Assembly (NCBI GenBank): GCA_949775045.1
Contig: OX459102.1
Coordinates: forward strand, 7,038,073-7,102,072
Length of the DNA: 64,000 nucleotides
Origin: Metridium senile
Lineage: Eukaryota > Cnidaria > Anthozoa > Actiniaria > Metridiidae
Direction of reading: 5' to 3'
Shown piece by piece: positions 48,606 to 60,090 of the stretch. The translations under genes and the position numbers were made by a program. The notes beneath the pieces were generated by a model, which ran no database searches, had not been told where the DNA came from, and saw only the letters and a program-made list of their open reading frames with translations. Position 1 is the first letter of the stretch. The number at the start of each line of letters is the position of its first letter.

Positions 48606-49433
48606 TAGCCTGCGTGGCCGGCTCTTGGGGAATCGGGGACGAGGAGGGGAGGGGAGGGGGTGGAGGAGGAAGGAAAGGGAAAGGAGAGTCTGCTAGCAAA
48701 CCCCACTTTTTCGTGTACCCGCCTACTTCAAGACACTTCAAAACATCAAATTATTCAGCCAATCAGAGCATACAACAGAGTTTACAGGAAGTGATCTGGA
48801 AGTTGTCACTTTTACGTGTCGACCGTTGAGTTTGTAAACAAGAGCCAGCGACTACATATTATCAAATCTTTTATTATTTTAATACCTATATCATTTGAAA
48901 TAAAACTATGTTATACAATGCCTCAAACACTGCAGTTTACGTTGTGTTAGAAACTATCTGAACTCATTCTATCGCATTGATCTTTCACAATGCTTTTGCG
49001 GCAACCAAAACAATAGCTCAATTTTCTTCTTGATCTTTGACATTTGAAAAAGCTTGAAATACTTTTAAAATAAAAATATATCCGACTTTCATTACCATGA
49101 CTGTAGTGGGAAACAAAGCCAAAACATCTTTACCTTCGAGTAAATCGTCAGCAGCTTTTTTGTTGTTGTCTGTTTTCAAGTCTCCGCGGAAGAAGTCTTA
49201 ATTGAACAAGCACGCGAAGACGCTAAGTTAGTAACATTGCGTCGAATTACAAATACTATGATTGACAGCGTCATGCTTCATTTTGACCAATAGGAGCGTG
49301 CGGCCTCTGGCGGCCGCAGGTACACGAAAAAGTGGGGTTTGCTAGCAGGCTCTCCTTTCCCTTTCCTTCCTACTTCCACCCCCTCCCCTCCCCTCCTCGT
49401 CCCCAATTCCCCAAGAGCCGGCCACGCAGGCTA
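48606..49433. mobile_element. 828-bp foldback element with 9-bp target duplication
   Basis: TAGCCTGCGTGGCCGGCTCT at the left, inverse at the right, arms of about 110 bp that include a G-rich/C-rich stretch. CTTCAACAT flanks both sides (48597-48605 and 49434-49442). No recognisable transposase frame lies between the arms. It is inserted in a smaller inverted repeat (AAACGGCTTCAA / TTGAAGCCGTTT). Confidence 0.85.
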
Positions 49434-49926
49434 CTTCAACATCCGTTCGATTTTGTTGAATGGCATTGAAGCCGTTTGCTACCCCATTTCAACATTGTCA
49501 TTGAAACCGTTTACCCCCCTATGTTCAACGTACATCGTCTTAATTTCGTTATATGTATATTTATATATGAATATATATGTTATGAAATAAAATGCGTTTA
49601 AAAATGACACAAATAAAATAAAATATGAATAAGATATGAAATATAAATAAAATATGAATAAGTATAAATATGAATAATGATTTTATGAAATCAAATGCTT
49701 AAATGACAAAAATATTCCATGAGGGGAGTAAAGGTTGTAAAACCCTCGAACACATAGCTTATCAAGAATATACTTATTAAATGCTTGAAAACGTCGCATA
49801 TCAGAGAATTAACTTCCAAAAATGATTGAAGACGAAATAATCGTTTTCAATTATCATGGTGAAATCGCTGACGTATAGCAGGCTCAGGACGACCGCTACT
49901 CCTGGCTATGGACTAGAAAGACGAAA

Positions 49927-50236
49927 CCTATTTCATTATGACGTCACAATGTGTTTACAGTGGATAGAATCGCCGAAAACAATGGCAATTTCAACTAAAT
50001 CTTCTTTCTCTTTGAAAATTGAGCTTCAAAATATCTAATTTTTATGTATGTTATGTGTCTATGTTTATACTTTCATATTAATGGCATTTTGTTGTCATTT
50101 CTTTCCTATCCGTCTTGTAAATGCAATTTTATCGTGTATTCTTGTATTGTTGTTATGAACCTGTCCCCAAAGGGCGACCATGATCCTTAGCATTAGAACA
50201 ACAGAATGTTTTGATGTGACGTCATAATGAAATAGG
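49927..50236. mobile_element. MITE with TGACGTCA ends, copy 3
   Basis: CCTATTTCATTATGACGTCA at the left, TGACGTCATAATGAAATAGG at the right; the best-preserved copy. Confidence 0.85.
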
Positions 50237-50466
50237 ACCATTGATATTTTTCTCATGTATCTGTACTTTAAATAAAGACATTATTATTATTAATTTTAAA
50301 AATGTTGAATTTGCAGCCAGGATTCATATTAAAATACAAATTGATTTGACTCTGGCCTGATTTTGGTTAAATTTATTCAGACTTTTCGATCTACACTTTC
50401 ATCAGTGATCGTTATAACTGAGTGATTCGTTATAATGTATCACGCGCAGATTTGAATATTGTTTAA

Positions 50467-51432
50467 GGTAGTTCCGGACTCTTGCTACTGCACATCCATT
50501 TGGCGCATCTCGTTTTCCATCATTTATTTGCGTTTTTTTGAAAATTTATCTAAATAATATTTTATAGGTAAATTCATTGGAGGACGAATTCCACGTTGAA
50601 TTTCACGAGAGAAATCAATATCGCATGAATCGCGGAGTCCGCGGAGGTAAAATGGGACATTTTTCGAAACATGCTCAGATTTTCACTACCTGACAAGGTC
50701 GCTGTTTTGTCTCAAAACAACAAATTTACAACTTTGTAAAAATGAATACATAAAATATAATTTTGACGTCTTTAGTCGTAAAACTAATACAAAATAGGTT
50801 TTAGGGTTTCTGGAGATGACAAGGATAATTTGACAAGTTTTAAGCAGATGTTTAAAATACTAGAACCCAGTCCCGCGCGGACCGTTGCCGTGTTTTTTTT
50901 GACAAAAAAAATGGATTCGGTCGCTTATAACTCGCCTATTAGTACGGGGACCCCCAATTTTTTTCTTTTTATTCAAGACTGCATTTACTACTCTTACGAT
51001 TTAGAATAAAAAATAAAATATTCATTGATTTAATTTTCTGAAATTTTACAAATGCTACAACTCTATACACATATAGGGTGCGTTGTTGGCGTAGAATTGC
51101 GCTTCTATGGTTCACTTAATCCCATATTTTGAAATGATTCAATGATTTTTATGACAGCAAATGCTAGATAGCCCTTAGATCTATCGTTTGATATAATCTT
51201 ATGCTTTTCCTAGTAGAATACGTTCGCATTCTTTTGACTGCTTTGAATCGATACTTTTGAGCAAATCACCGCAAATTATTGCAAATACCTACTTTCACTA
51301 TATCTTATAACTCTATAACCAATACGGTGACCCCAATTTTTTTTCGCGTTTTTTGACTTGCCTAACAATGATCTATAAATGACAGGATTTATAAAAAAAT
51401 TCATTGAAGAAATCCAAGTATCCGGAACTACC
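50467..51432. mobile_element. 966-bp element with TTAA target duplication
   Basis: GGTAGTTCCGGA at the left and TCCGGAACTACC at the right, with TTAA on both sides (50463-50466 and 51433-51436). TTAA targets are typical of piggyBac and Kolobok; the ends decide neither. It is AT-rich inside, with no transposase frame. Confidence 0.75.
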
Positions 51433-51436
51433 TTAA

Positions 51437-52150
51437 GCGCGTGCTGTTTTAGAATTTACTATGATTTTATATATTTTAGGTATAGCAATATGATCATTTC
51501 CTAAATTTTCATCAAGTTCAGAGTGCCATGCCTCTAGAAATAATCTCTTGTGACAGTTTCCTTCTCTATCTACAATATTAGTAGCATTAAAATTAAACTG
51601 GTGGCCTTCGTTGTTTGCATATCATGTTGGGCAATTTTTGAGGATGGTTGGTTAACTATTGCCCTTTTGTGTTCTTGGATTCTGTTTTTTTTAAGAGCTC
51701 TTTCTGTTTGTCTGAATAAATTTAACCAAAATCAGACCAGAGTCAAACCAATTTGTGTTTTATTATTATTATTATTATATTCATTGACAAAAGTGTGGGC
51801 ACAAATGTGATAAAGTCATTACTGCTAATATTCTACTTAACAAATTGAAGTCAGTTTTCTATGGGTCTGTACTGTAATCGACAATCAAAATTACGTCACA
51901 AATGATCAAAACTCAAGTGGAACCACGAGCGCAGCGATTACAGTACAGGCCCATAGAAAACTGACTTCGATTTGTTTTTTTACCATCAATAAGCGAAAAA
52001 CAACTAAAAAAAGTTTGAAGAAAACCGTTTTATTCGCTCGCGCACGGATGTCGTGAGCACAAGCAGGTCTGGACTGTAATCGACAACGGCTCTCAGCCAA
52101 TCAGCGCGCGAGAAATTTACAAGTTATGGTAAAATACATGTTATCCTTCC
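51437..52150. other. Intergenic, with one palindromic MITE
   Basis: 51847-51968 is an inverted repeat (GAAGTCAGTTTTCTATGGG and inverse; TACTGTAATCG and inverse). No gene is seen in the remainder. Confidence 0.55.
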
Positions 52151-52186
52151 CCACCCCCCCCCCCCCCCCCCCTCCCCCACCCCAAC
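52151..52186. repeat. Poly-C tract
   Basis: About 18 consecutive C followed by CTCCCCCACCCC; likely to be length-variable or misassembled. Confidence 0.9.
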
Positions 52187-52286
52187 ACCCCTCAAGGGTA
52201 ATTTGTCAATTTCTCATGAATTATTAATGAGTTTTTGAATTATAAGATGTCAAATTAACAAGCTGACTCAGTGGAATTTCTAATGC

Positions 52287-52292
52287 TTTATT
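52287..52292 (-). terminator. Possible polyadenylation signal of the Cys-rich gene
   Basis: AATAAA on the minus strand, about 270 bp after the stop codon at 52559. Position only; no other evidence. Confidence 0.3.
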
Positions 52293-52558
52293 TTTCAGAT
52301 TGAGGTTTTAATACAACAACAAAATCTAATGAACTACTTAAAAAAAGGTAAAGACTGATTTAATATAAAATACAAACTGATCTTATTAGTTTCTACACTA
52401 AACAAGATTTTTTGCACACATTCATTAACTAGCTAGGTTAAAAAGGTTTTACAACAAGTTTGAAATGTTCGAAAAAGAGACTTTTGTATTCATGTCGATC
52501 ATCTAATGATTGCCGTTCGTGTGTTCTTTATCCGCTTTCATCCATCTATCGACGGGGT

Positions 52559-54788
52559 TTATACCCTTTTGCAATAGTAGGATTTTCTAGCATACTTGCA
52601 CTTTCGATAGCACTTATGTTGACGGCACTTCTTTAGATATGCACGGCATTTATGGCCGCAATTACGGCACAATTGACGTCTTGAGCGGATTCCATGCTTG
52701 CATAGATGGTAGCAACGTTTGCAATAATTGTAGACGTTCGTGCATCTTATCGATTTCTTGTACTTGTAGCGGCAAGACCGACCGCATTGCCTGACATATC
52801 TCACAGTACACATTCTGCACCTTCTGGTCTGTAGCTGGATTCTTTTGACGCAGCATTGTTTGAAATGTCTGCAAGAGTAACTTTTAAGTTTGAATTGATT
52901 GCTACATCTACGATATCGGCGTGTGACTCGGTGACGTTTTACATTCTCGTCGTTTTCTGCAACTTCGGTTTCTTCGTCTATTAAAAAGCAAACAAATAAA
53001 CACTAGTTACAAAACATTAGTTTCAACCTTGTTCCCGGCCAAGGTTTTTTCCCTTTGGAAAAAATTCATTCTACAAAAAAATAATACATTCTCGTCTGGC
53101 AACGAGCTTGCAATCATATACGTTTATAGATACACCTAATTGCAAGAACGTTGTCCTGACTTTTGTAATTTAGTGGGAAAGGAATTAATTAAAAGACAAA
53201 AGAAAATAACTCAAGCTTAAACTCTTTCTTTTGTTATTCCTGATATTCCTTTGTTACTAAATTACTAATGTTCTTTTTTCATGACAACATTCTTGCAATT
53301 AGATGTATATTTTTCTAACTATGTCATTTTATATTCAGTAAATTTCATGACCGTTGTCCACGAAAGTAGAGATTAACACTGCAACAAGAGACACGAGATT
53401 CTTTTTTTCAGTACTTGAGTGTCAATTTTTAACTGAAACGGACTGTAATATGTTTGATGACGTCAATGAAAACCGGCAATATGTATGTACACTATAGTAA
53501 GATATGCTTAGAAAAATGCAGTTCACCTTTTTTAATATTAAAATACGGCGCGAATATTTTTGTTATCACATATCGTTTTTTATACTTTCATTTATTTCAA
53601 AGAAAATGGAACTATATATTAATACAACGGATACATAGGTTCAGCCTCGATAGCGTGTAATATATTCTTTAGAATTTGACTACAGCCCATGGAATTTTTA
53701 AGTGTTTCAACTGTTTAATTTGTACATTACTTAAATTATTTTCAGCAGTAGTCAAATTCGAAAGAATATATTACGCGCTATCGAGGCTGAGGTTTTACAA
53801 TGAGCTATTGACTCGTTTTGCAATGGATACCTTCTTCGAAGTCAGATGGTTCTTCTTCATCTTCATTTGACAGTTCTGATACGTCATTGCTTTCTTCTAG
53901 TTAATACACACACAAAAAATATAAATAAAGCAAATGAACAATAAAAGCAACAGCAACAGCAATAGGATGAGCAAGAACAAGAGCAAAACGAAGAGCAAGA
54001 GGCACAATTTACCTGGGGCCTGTTCTTCCTTGGGATCTTGCTCAGCTTCGTTTGGCTCAGGAAGGTCCTCCATGGTATCTGCAGGAGCAGCAAAAAAATA
54101 TGAAAAAAATTAAAAATAAAGCAATTGAAACCAAATCAAGAGCAAGAGCAAAATGAAGAGCAAGAGCAAGAGCAAGAGCAAGAGACAGAGCAAGAGACAG
54201 AGACAGAGACAGAGACAGAGACAGAGACAGAGACAGAGACAGAGACAGAGACAGAGACAGAGACAGAGACAGAGACAGAGACAGAGACAGAGACAGAGAC
54301 AGAGACAGAGACAGAGACAGAGACAGAGACAGAGACAGAGACAGAGACAGAGACAGAGACAGAGACAGAGACAGAGACAGAGACAGAGACAGAGACAGAG
54401 ACAGAGACAGAGACAGAGACAGAGACAGAGACAGAGACAGAGACAGAGACAGAGACAGAGACAGAGACAGAGACAGAGACAGAGACAGAGCAAGAGACAG
54501 AAACAGAAACAGAAACAGAAACAGAAACAGAAACAGAAACAGAAACAGAAACAGAAACAGAAACAGAGACAGAGACAGAGACAGAGACAGAGACAGAGCA
54601 AGAGCAGAATAAAAACAGAATAAAAAGCAAGAGCATCTCAAAAACTAAAGTCACAATTTACCTTGGGCCTCGTCTTCCATGGGATCTTGTTCCTTTGGCT
54701 CGGGAAGGTCCTCCATGGTATCTGCAGGAGCAGCGAGGGCGTAGGCAACGAAGCCGAAGGCAAAAAGCAGAGCAAGTGTCAGCTTCAT
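52559..54788 (-). CDS. Secreted cationic Cys-rich peptide precursor, four exons
   Basis: Exons 54788-54662, 54078-54013, 53896-53831 and 52977-52559 join in frame to 225 residues. Exon 1 encodes a signal peptide (about 20 residues) and the start of an acidic propeptide. Exons 2 and 3 are 66 bp each, both phase 1-1, and encode Glu/Asp/Pro-rich segments; exon 2 repeats the second half of exon 1 (DTMEDLPEP). Exon 4 opens acidic, then Lys-Arg (a furin-type site) precedes a strongly basic part with 19 cysteines in recurring Cx2Cx3C and Cx3C spacings. An acidic propiece before a cationic Cys-rich peptide is known from antimicrobial peptides and from some venom or nematocyst peptides; I recognise no named family and assign no activity. 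Nineteen Cys is odd, so a dimer or a free thiol is possible. The last intron contains MITEs at 53130 and 53641. Confidence 0.8.
53130..53308. mobile_element. Inverted-repeat MITE in the Cys-rich gene's last intron
   Basis: ATACACCTAATTGCAAGAAC at the left, CTTGCAATTAGATGTAT at the right; inner arms TTTGTAATTTAGT and ACTAAATTACTAA. Confidence 0.65.
53641..53791. mobile_element. CCTCGATAGC-family MITE, uninterrupted copy
   Basis: TCAGCCTCGATAGCGTGTAA at the left and inverse TTACGCGCTATCGAGGCTGA at the right, 151 bp. Gives the empty-site structure for 1948-2252. Confidence 0.82.
54180..54602. repeat. (AGAGAC)n hexamer array
   Basis: About 50 near-perfect AGAGAC units, then about 11 AGAAAC units and more AGAGAC, framed by AGAGCAAGAGC. 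It fills intron 1 of the Cys-rich gene. All reading frames on both strands stay open (Glu-Thr, Arg-Gln, Leu-Ser, Cys-Leu, Val-Ser); none is a gene. Confidence 0.95.
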
Positions 54789-54809
54789 GATGATTGTTTA
54801 ACCTCCAAA

Positions 54810-54850
54810 AACTGGATTGATGAACTGACTAAATGCACTTGTATTTATAC
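54810..54850 (-). promoter_or_regulatory. TATA box and initiator of the Cys-rich gene
   Basis: On the minus strand TATAAATA lies at 54849-54842. The initiator-like TCAATCC has its A at 54818, 31 bp downstream, the spacing usual for TATA promoters. That predicts a 5' UTR of about 30 nt before the ATG at 54788. Inference from motif and spacing only. Confidence 0.55.
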
Positions 54851-55620
54851 CCAGATATTAAGTATTCAAATTAATTCAGTAATGAACTTGGACTTTGATA
54901 TAACTCATTGACCATAGAATAACAAAGGTTCAGCTATTTTGATCAAACTCACTAACCATAAAATAACCATAAGTTATTATTAAGATATTAAATTCATCAC
55001 GGCTGGACGTTTCTCCTGGGAAGTTTCTAGGCCGATTTTGATGAATAACAAATTAAAACATTTCAAAACAAATCGCAACTCTTTTTGAGGATTTTTTTTT
55101 CGAATTGTATCCAGTGTGTATTGTTCATACATCGATCCTTGTCTGTCTTATAATATCTTACTGAAAGAAGGTAGACCTAGTTTAATCGGTAAATTCAAAG
55201 AAAAATGAGTTTCACGGACAAATAGGTATATATTACATCGAATCATCGATGCATGTACATCGAAATGATACAAGGCTTAAATATTTGGTGGAACTTTAAT
55301 ACCTTTTCGCGTATGGCTACAATCTACCTTACATGAAAATAAATAAAATGCTTTTACGTACAGTTGACTCTCTCGTACCAAAACTTTAACATTATACTTT
55401 GCACTATTATTAGTGCTAAATAGTTGATAAACTCCACACGTACAGAAAATACAGCACCATCGGCTCTGATCTTTATATCCCGGTAAAACATATCATTCTT
55501 TATAGATTACATTTCAATTAAATAGGAATTATTAATCATTAATCAATTATAATTATAATTATAATTATAATGCTGTTGACAAAAAAAATGAATAAACTGT
55601 GTAATGTGGTGCTTTAATAT

Positions 55621-55915
55621 ACACCTATTTCAATAATCGTTGTCGCGGCCGCAGCTGTTCACTCCATACTCTGAAGCCTGCAAAGGATGTCGGTAATATG
55701 AACATAATTTGTGATTTTTAACTCGTTTTTTAAACCGTACAATATTTGTTTTATCATCTTCCACTGCAACTAATTGTTATTGTCGTGTAACACAAACACC
55801 TGTAGCCAAAATATGCCATAAAAATCGACAACAAATGAAGAAATGCCGGCATCCTTTGCAAGCTTCAGATTGTGGACTGTACACTGATTGCGACAACGAT
55901 TTTTGAAATAGGTGT
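55621..55915. mobile_element. ACACCTATTTC MITE, copy A
   Basis: ACACCTATTTCAATAATCGT at the left; the inverse ACGATTTTTGAAATAGGTGT at the right. TATA-like flanks suggest a TA target. Inner arms: CTCTGAAGCCTGCAAAGGAT and inverse. Confidence 0.8.
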
Positions 55916-56625
55916 ATACCACAATCAACAAAGTTAAAAATATATATGTTATAGAATATTATATATATTATTATATATTATTATATATATATTATATATA
56001 TTATATATGTTATGAAATGGTATAAAAATAGAAACAGATATTTTAAGGTGTTTGTAACAGTATTCAATGGGACAATTTTAGTAAATTCTTTAAATAGTTT
56101 AAATGAAGACCGTGGGAATATTTGAGGAATATGAAAAAACAACACAGCAACCGTTGCTATAGGGTTATTTTGATGTACACGGGACTCAACCTTATTGTTT
56201 TGTGCCACATAACGAAGCGGAGACATATGAAGTCGCACCTTGACATCTTGGCGTGCGCGCAATAAGGGTTATTGAACCTGGGTGTCTTATTGTTTCACTA
56301 CTTACTTGACTGAACTCAAAATATCACGTTTTTGAAATAAACAAACATGTCTTTAATCGTTCTAGATTGAAACGTTTTTCACAATGATCTCCAACTAAAT
56401 ATCATAATATATAAAATTGCTGATTTGGAGAACCTAGCCTTCTCTCGATAAATAAAGATATTATTTGAGAATAACATGGATAACAATTTAAAACATTTCA
56501 AAACAAATCGCAACACTTTTTAGGATGTTTTTTTCGAATTTTATCCAGCGTGTATTGATCATACATCCTAGCTATTTTTAAAAAATGAATAAACTGTGTT
56601 ATGTAATGTGGTGCCGCTTTAATAT

Positions 56626-56932
56626 ACACCTATTTCAATAATCGCTGTCACGGCCGCAGCTGTACACTCAACACTCTGAAGCCTGCAAAGGATGTCGGTA
56701 ATATGAACATAACTTGTGATTTATTACTCGTTCATTAAAAGAAATATTTGTTTTATCGACTATCACTGCAACAACTTGTTATAGTCGTATAACACAAACA
56801 CGTACAACAAAAATATGCTGTATTCTGTATTCTATAAAAAATCGACAAAATGTGAAGAAATGCCGGCATCCCTTGCAGGCTTCAGAGGGTAATCTGTAGC
56901 CTGATTACGACAACGATTTTTGAAATACGTGT
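56626..56932. mobile_element. ACACCTATTTC MITE, copy B
   Basis: Duplicated together with its surroundings from copy A or the reverse; right end changed to TGAAATACGTGT. Confidence 0.8.
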
Positions 56933-57340
56933 ATAGCACAATCACATATAACACAATCTACAAAGTTCAAAATATATATGTTATGAAATTGAATAAAAAC
57001 AGAAAGCAGAAACAGATATTTTAAGGAGTTTGTAACAGTGAGCATTCAAATGGGACAATTTTATCAAATTCTTTAAATAGTTTACATGAAGACCGTGGGA
57101 ATATTTGAAGAATATGAAAAAAAAAACACAGCAACCGTTGCTATAGGGTTATTTTGACCTACACGGTATTCAATCTTTTCAATCAATTGTTTTGTTCCAC
57201 ATAACGAAACGGACACATATGAAGTCGCAGCTTGTCATCTTGGCGTGCGCCGAATAACGATCATTGAACATGGGTGTCTTATTGTTTCACTATACTTACT
57301 TGACTGAACTCAAAATATCATGTTATTGGCTAGCAAGTAA

Positions 57341-58335
57341 ACCAAATGCTTTAATCGTTTTAGAATGAACGGAAAAATGACCGCCAACTAATTATCATAA
57401 TACATAAAATGAAGAAAACTGAGAATTAATAATAACTAAAATCTGAATTTTGAGAAAAAGAGACTAAATTTACAAGAAGTTATAAGAATTTAAAGATCAG
57501 AATAAGAAAAACACAAAAACGAGGCCAAACAGCCCTTAACAGAATATTACATAGAGTATACAAATCTTTCCTTTTTTAAATTAGCATAACTTTGTTAAAC
57601 TTTTGCACAGAGCAACGAAACCTTCCATGAATGCCTTTTTATTAACGATAGTTTTTCCATATAACAGTGCTAAACTATAAAAGAATTTAAAACGGCTCAA
57701 GTGTAAATTAATATACATTTGTAATCATTTAAGGAAGATTTTAACGGCGTTTTTAAAATCTTGCTACAAGTAAGAAGCAGTTTATTAAAGAGTTTAAAGA
57801 TGACGTTGAAAACAATGGTAGTATTCTAGAACTGATCGTGATGTAAACCATATTGACTATTGTTGACCGTACGTACGTACGGTACCGCGCGGCATGTGTT
57901 TTGACGCCACTGAAATCCATGGGGTCGTCACGGTCAGGGTTTGTTACGTACGTCCTTATTGGTTCTTGGTCAATTCAAGAATGCAATGCATTCTGGGTTG
58001 TGCACGTGCATCACTTTGATGCATTGGAGCCCTTTTAATCTTTCAATAACTAAGACTAACAATGCAGAGAAATTAATGGAATCAACTTCACTTCAATCGA
58101 ATAAATTGTATGGCTATAATTTTATGAATTTTATGGCTATGAAACAAAAATATGATATAAACTTTTGTTTTATTCTCACACATATATTTACAATATGAAT
58201 ATGTATACATAACATTTACAAATATGAACGCAGGATTAGTGTGTGTAGCTGTCGAGATAGTGTACTTCATAGTTTATTTAGTCTTTAGGCACTATATACC
58301 TCACTAAAACTATCTGTAGACTTCAGCCTATTTAA
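57341..58335. other. Intergenic, nothing recognised
   Basis: AT-rich. A GTACGTACGTACGG palindromic cluster lies near 57868-57885. No supported gene. Confidence 0.5.
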
Positions 58336-58339
58336 CTTA

Positions 58340-58500
58340 ATTTTACTCCGACGAAGGGCTATTTAAGCTCGAAACGTCAGTAAAGTTAATTCAACATTTT
58401 TTTACGGTGTTACAAATTTCATTATATTACCTATCGTTTATATCAAACACCGACGCAGCCTATACCAGTTACTCGCTAGCTATACTAGTTATGTAAATAT
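58340..58500. repeat. Copy of the GACGAAGGGCT / GACGCAGCC repeat
   Basis: ACTCCGACGAAGGGCTA, GCTCGAAACGTCAGTAAAG, TTACGGTGTTACAAATTTC, ACCGACGCAGCCTATACC in order. It is the uninterrupted reference for the YR element insertion at 60091. Confidence 0.8.
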
Positions 58501-58839
58501 CATGTAAAATGTGTGAAATAAAATTGATTTGATTTCAATTTGATTTGTAAACTTTCGAATCGACAGCCACATAAATAATCTGGCTGGACAGTAAAAAAAA
58601 TAGTAATTTCAGCTGCATGGTTTGAAAATCGATCCATACATGGGGTAGGTGTGAATGGCCATATAAAAAGACCTTCCACTGGACGTTTTTATTCGAGAAG
58701 ACTGATGCAAAGACTAAGCAATGTCCAGATATAAATTACAGTACATTCTATTCGATTATTTGAAGATTTTGAGAGTTTGATCTCGGGTCGTGACGCAGAG
58801 CTCGACTGCCCGTAGCTTTAAAAGTCTCTCGTACATGAA

Positions 58840-59073
58840 ACACCTATTTCAAAAATCGTTGTCGCAAACAAATCTGCACAGTCCACACTCTAAAGTCTGC
58901 ACAGGATGTCTTAACTTAATTGTTATCAATTAATTCATAGCATACTTTGGATGGACGTGTTTGTGTTATATGACCATAACACTATTAAAGACACTGATAT
59001 TTCTTTAAAAAACGTGTTATAAATCACAAATTATGTTCATAATACCGACAAGCAGGCTTCAGAGTGTTGAGCA
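58840..59073. mobile_element. ACACCTATTTC MITE, truncated copy C
   Basis: ACACCTATTTCAAAAATCGT at the left; inner CACTCTAAAGTCTGCACAGG; the right side stops after GGCTTCAGAGTGTTGAG. The middle is rearranged relative to copies A and B. Confidence 0.65.
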
Positions 59074-60035
59074 CGCGCATGATACATGTTTATTACAGTG
59101 GCATAGACCGACTGCAATTGACTTTCTTTAAATAAAAGCCTAATCTTAAAAAAATTACCACAACCAACAAAAAGAACAAGCAAAAAAATATGTATTTTTT
59201 GGAAAGTTTTATTGCTATAGATATAATTCAAGTGAAGCTATTTGGAATTCAAAATTACAGAGATCTTTATGATGTGTTCAGTGAACTGTTTCCTGCTAGC
59301 TTCTTTGTGGTGTTTTTCACACTATGAAATTATCAGATCATAACTTCTCAAGAAATTTATATTTTTTTCTCAAACGTTTTGTTTTTGTTTATGTCATTCT
59401 AATCTATAATTTTGATGTAGTGATCAATTAAAATATGAATTTAAAAAATATGATAATGAAGCTGCGGCCATATTGGCATCCGGTCTATGCATTGATAAAA
59501 ATTGAAGTAAAAAAGCAATTATGTCGCGTAAATTACAAGACCATAGAATCGGTTTGTATTCTGCTAAATTTCGGGTAGTATATGACAGCAAAAAAGCCCA
59601 TTTTGTAACAGGGCCGGCTACGGCCATCGAGTAATCAGTGATAAATTCCACATATTTTCTCTCTGAGTTTTGATTAGTTTAATCATCTTCAATCGATGTG
59701 AGGTTGTACATCACGTATTCCAATTGCAAATTCAATGAAATCTGGCCCCATGCAGATAACTATTATAAAACTATTGAGAGTCTACCAACCATTAAGGTTA
59801 CCCACAGCGCTGCGAACGTATTAGGAATGCATCGGTGTTAATATACAATTATACCATTTCACTATTATATCAAATCAAAACAATGTATTGTTTGAATACC
59901 TAGGATCATGGTTGCCGGAGGGTATAAAATATAATAGCTGAAAGAATTTACACTTAAAAATAATGCTTGAAATATCTGCTTAAAAGATTTAGGCTATTAA
60001 AATCATCAGTTACGATTCTTAAAAATATAAATGGA
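59074..60035. other. Intergenic, nothing recognised
   Basis: AT-rich, no repeat family or supported gene. A 75-codon frame at 59424-59651 (-) has no feature that argues for coding. Confidence 0.5.
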
Positions 60036-60090
60036 AACGAGCGAGTAAACTAGTATAGGCTGCGTCGATGTCGGATATAAATGATAGGTA
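60036..60090. repeat. Left half of the host repeat split by the YR element
   Basis: AGCGAGTAAACTAGTATAGG then GCTGCGTCGATG and ATGATAGGTAAT, inverse to 58430-58495. The other half resumes at 63186 with TTTGAAATTTGTAACACCG and reaches about 63265. Confidence 0.8.

Larger units (their letters stand above)
55040..57340. repeat. Diverged direct duplication of about 1 kb
   Basis: Shared in the same order: 55040-55130 with 56470-56570 (AAAACATTTCAAAACAAATC), the MITE at 55621 with that at 56626, and 55916-56330 with 56937-57335 (GAAGACCGTGGGAATATTTG, ACACAGCAACCGTTGCTATA). Left parts differ in length. No open frame is conserved. Confidence 0.8.

Noticed and set aside
54057..54790. Leu-Ser, Cys-Leu, Glu-Thr and Arg-Gln repeat proteins
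   Set aside because: All are frames of one AGAGAC hexamer array inside an intron of the Cys-rich gene.
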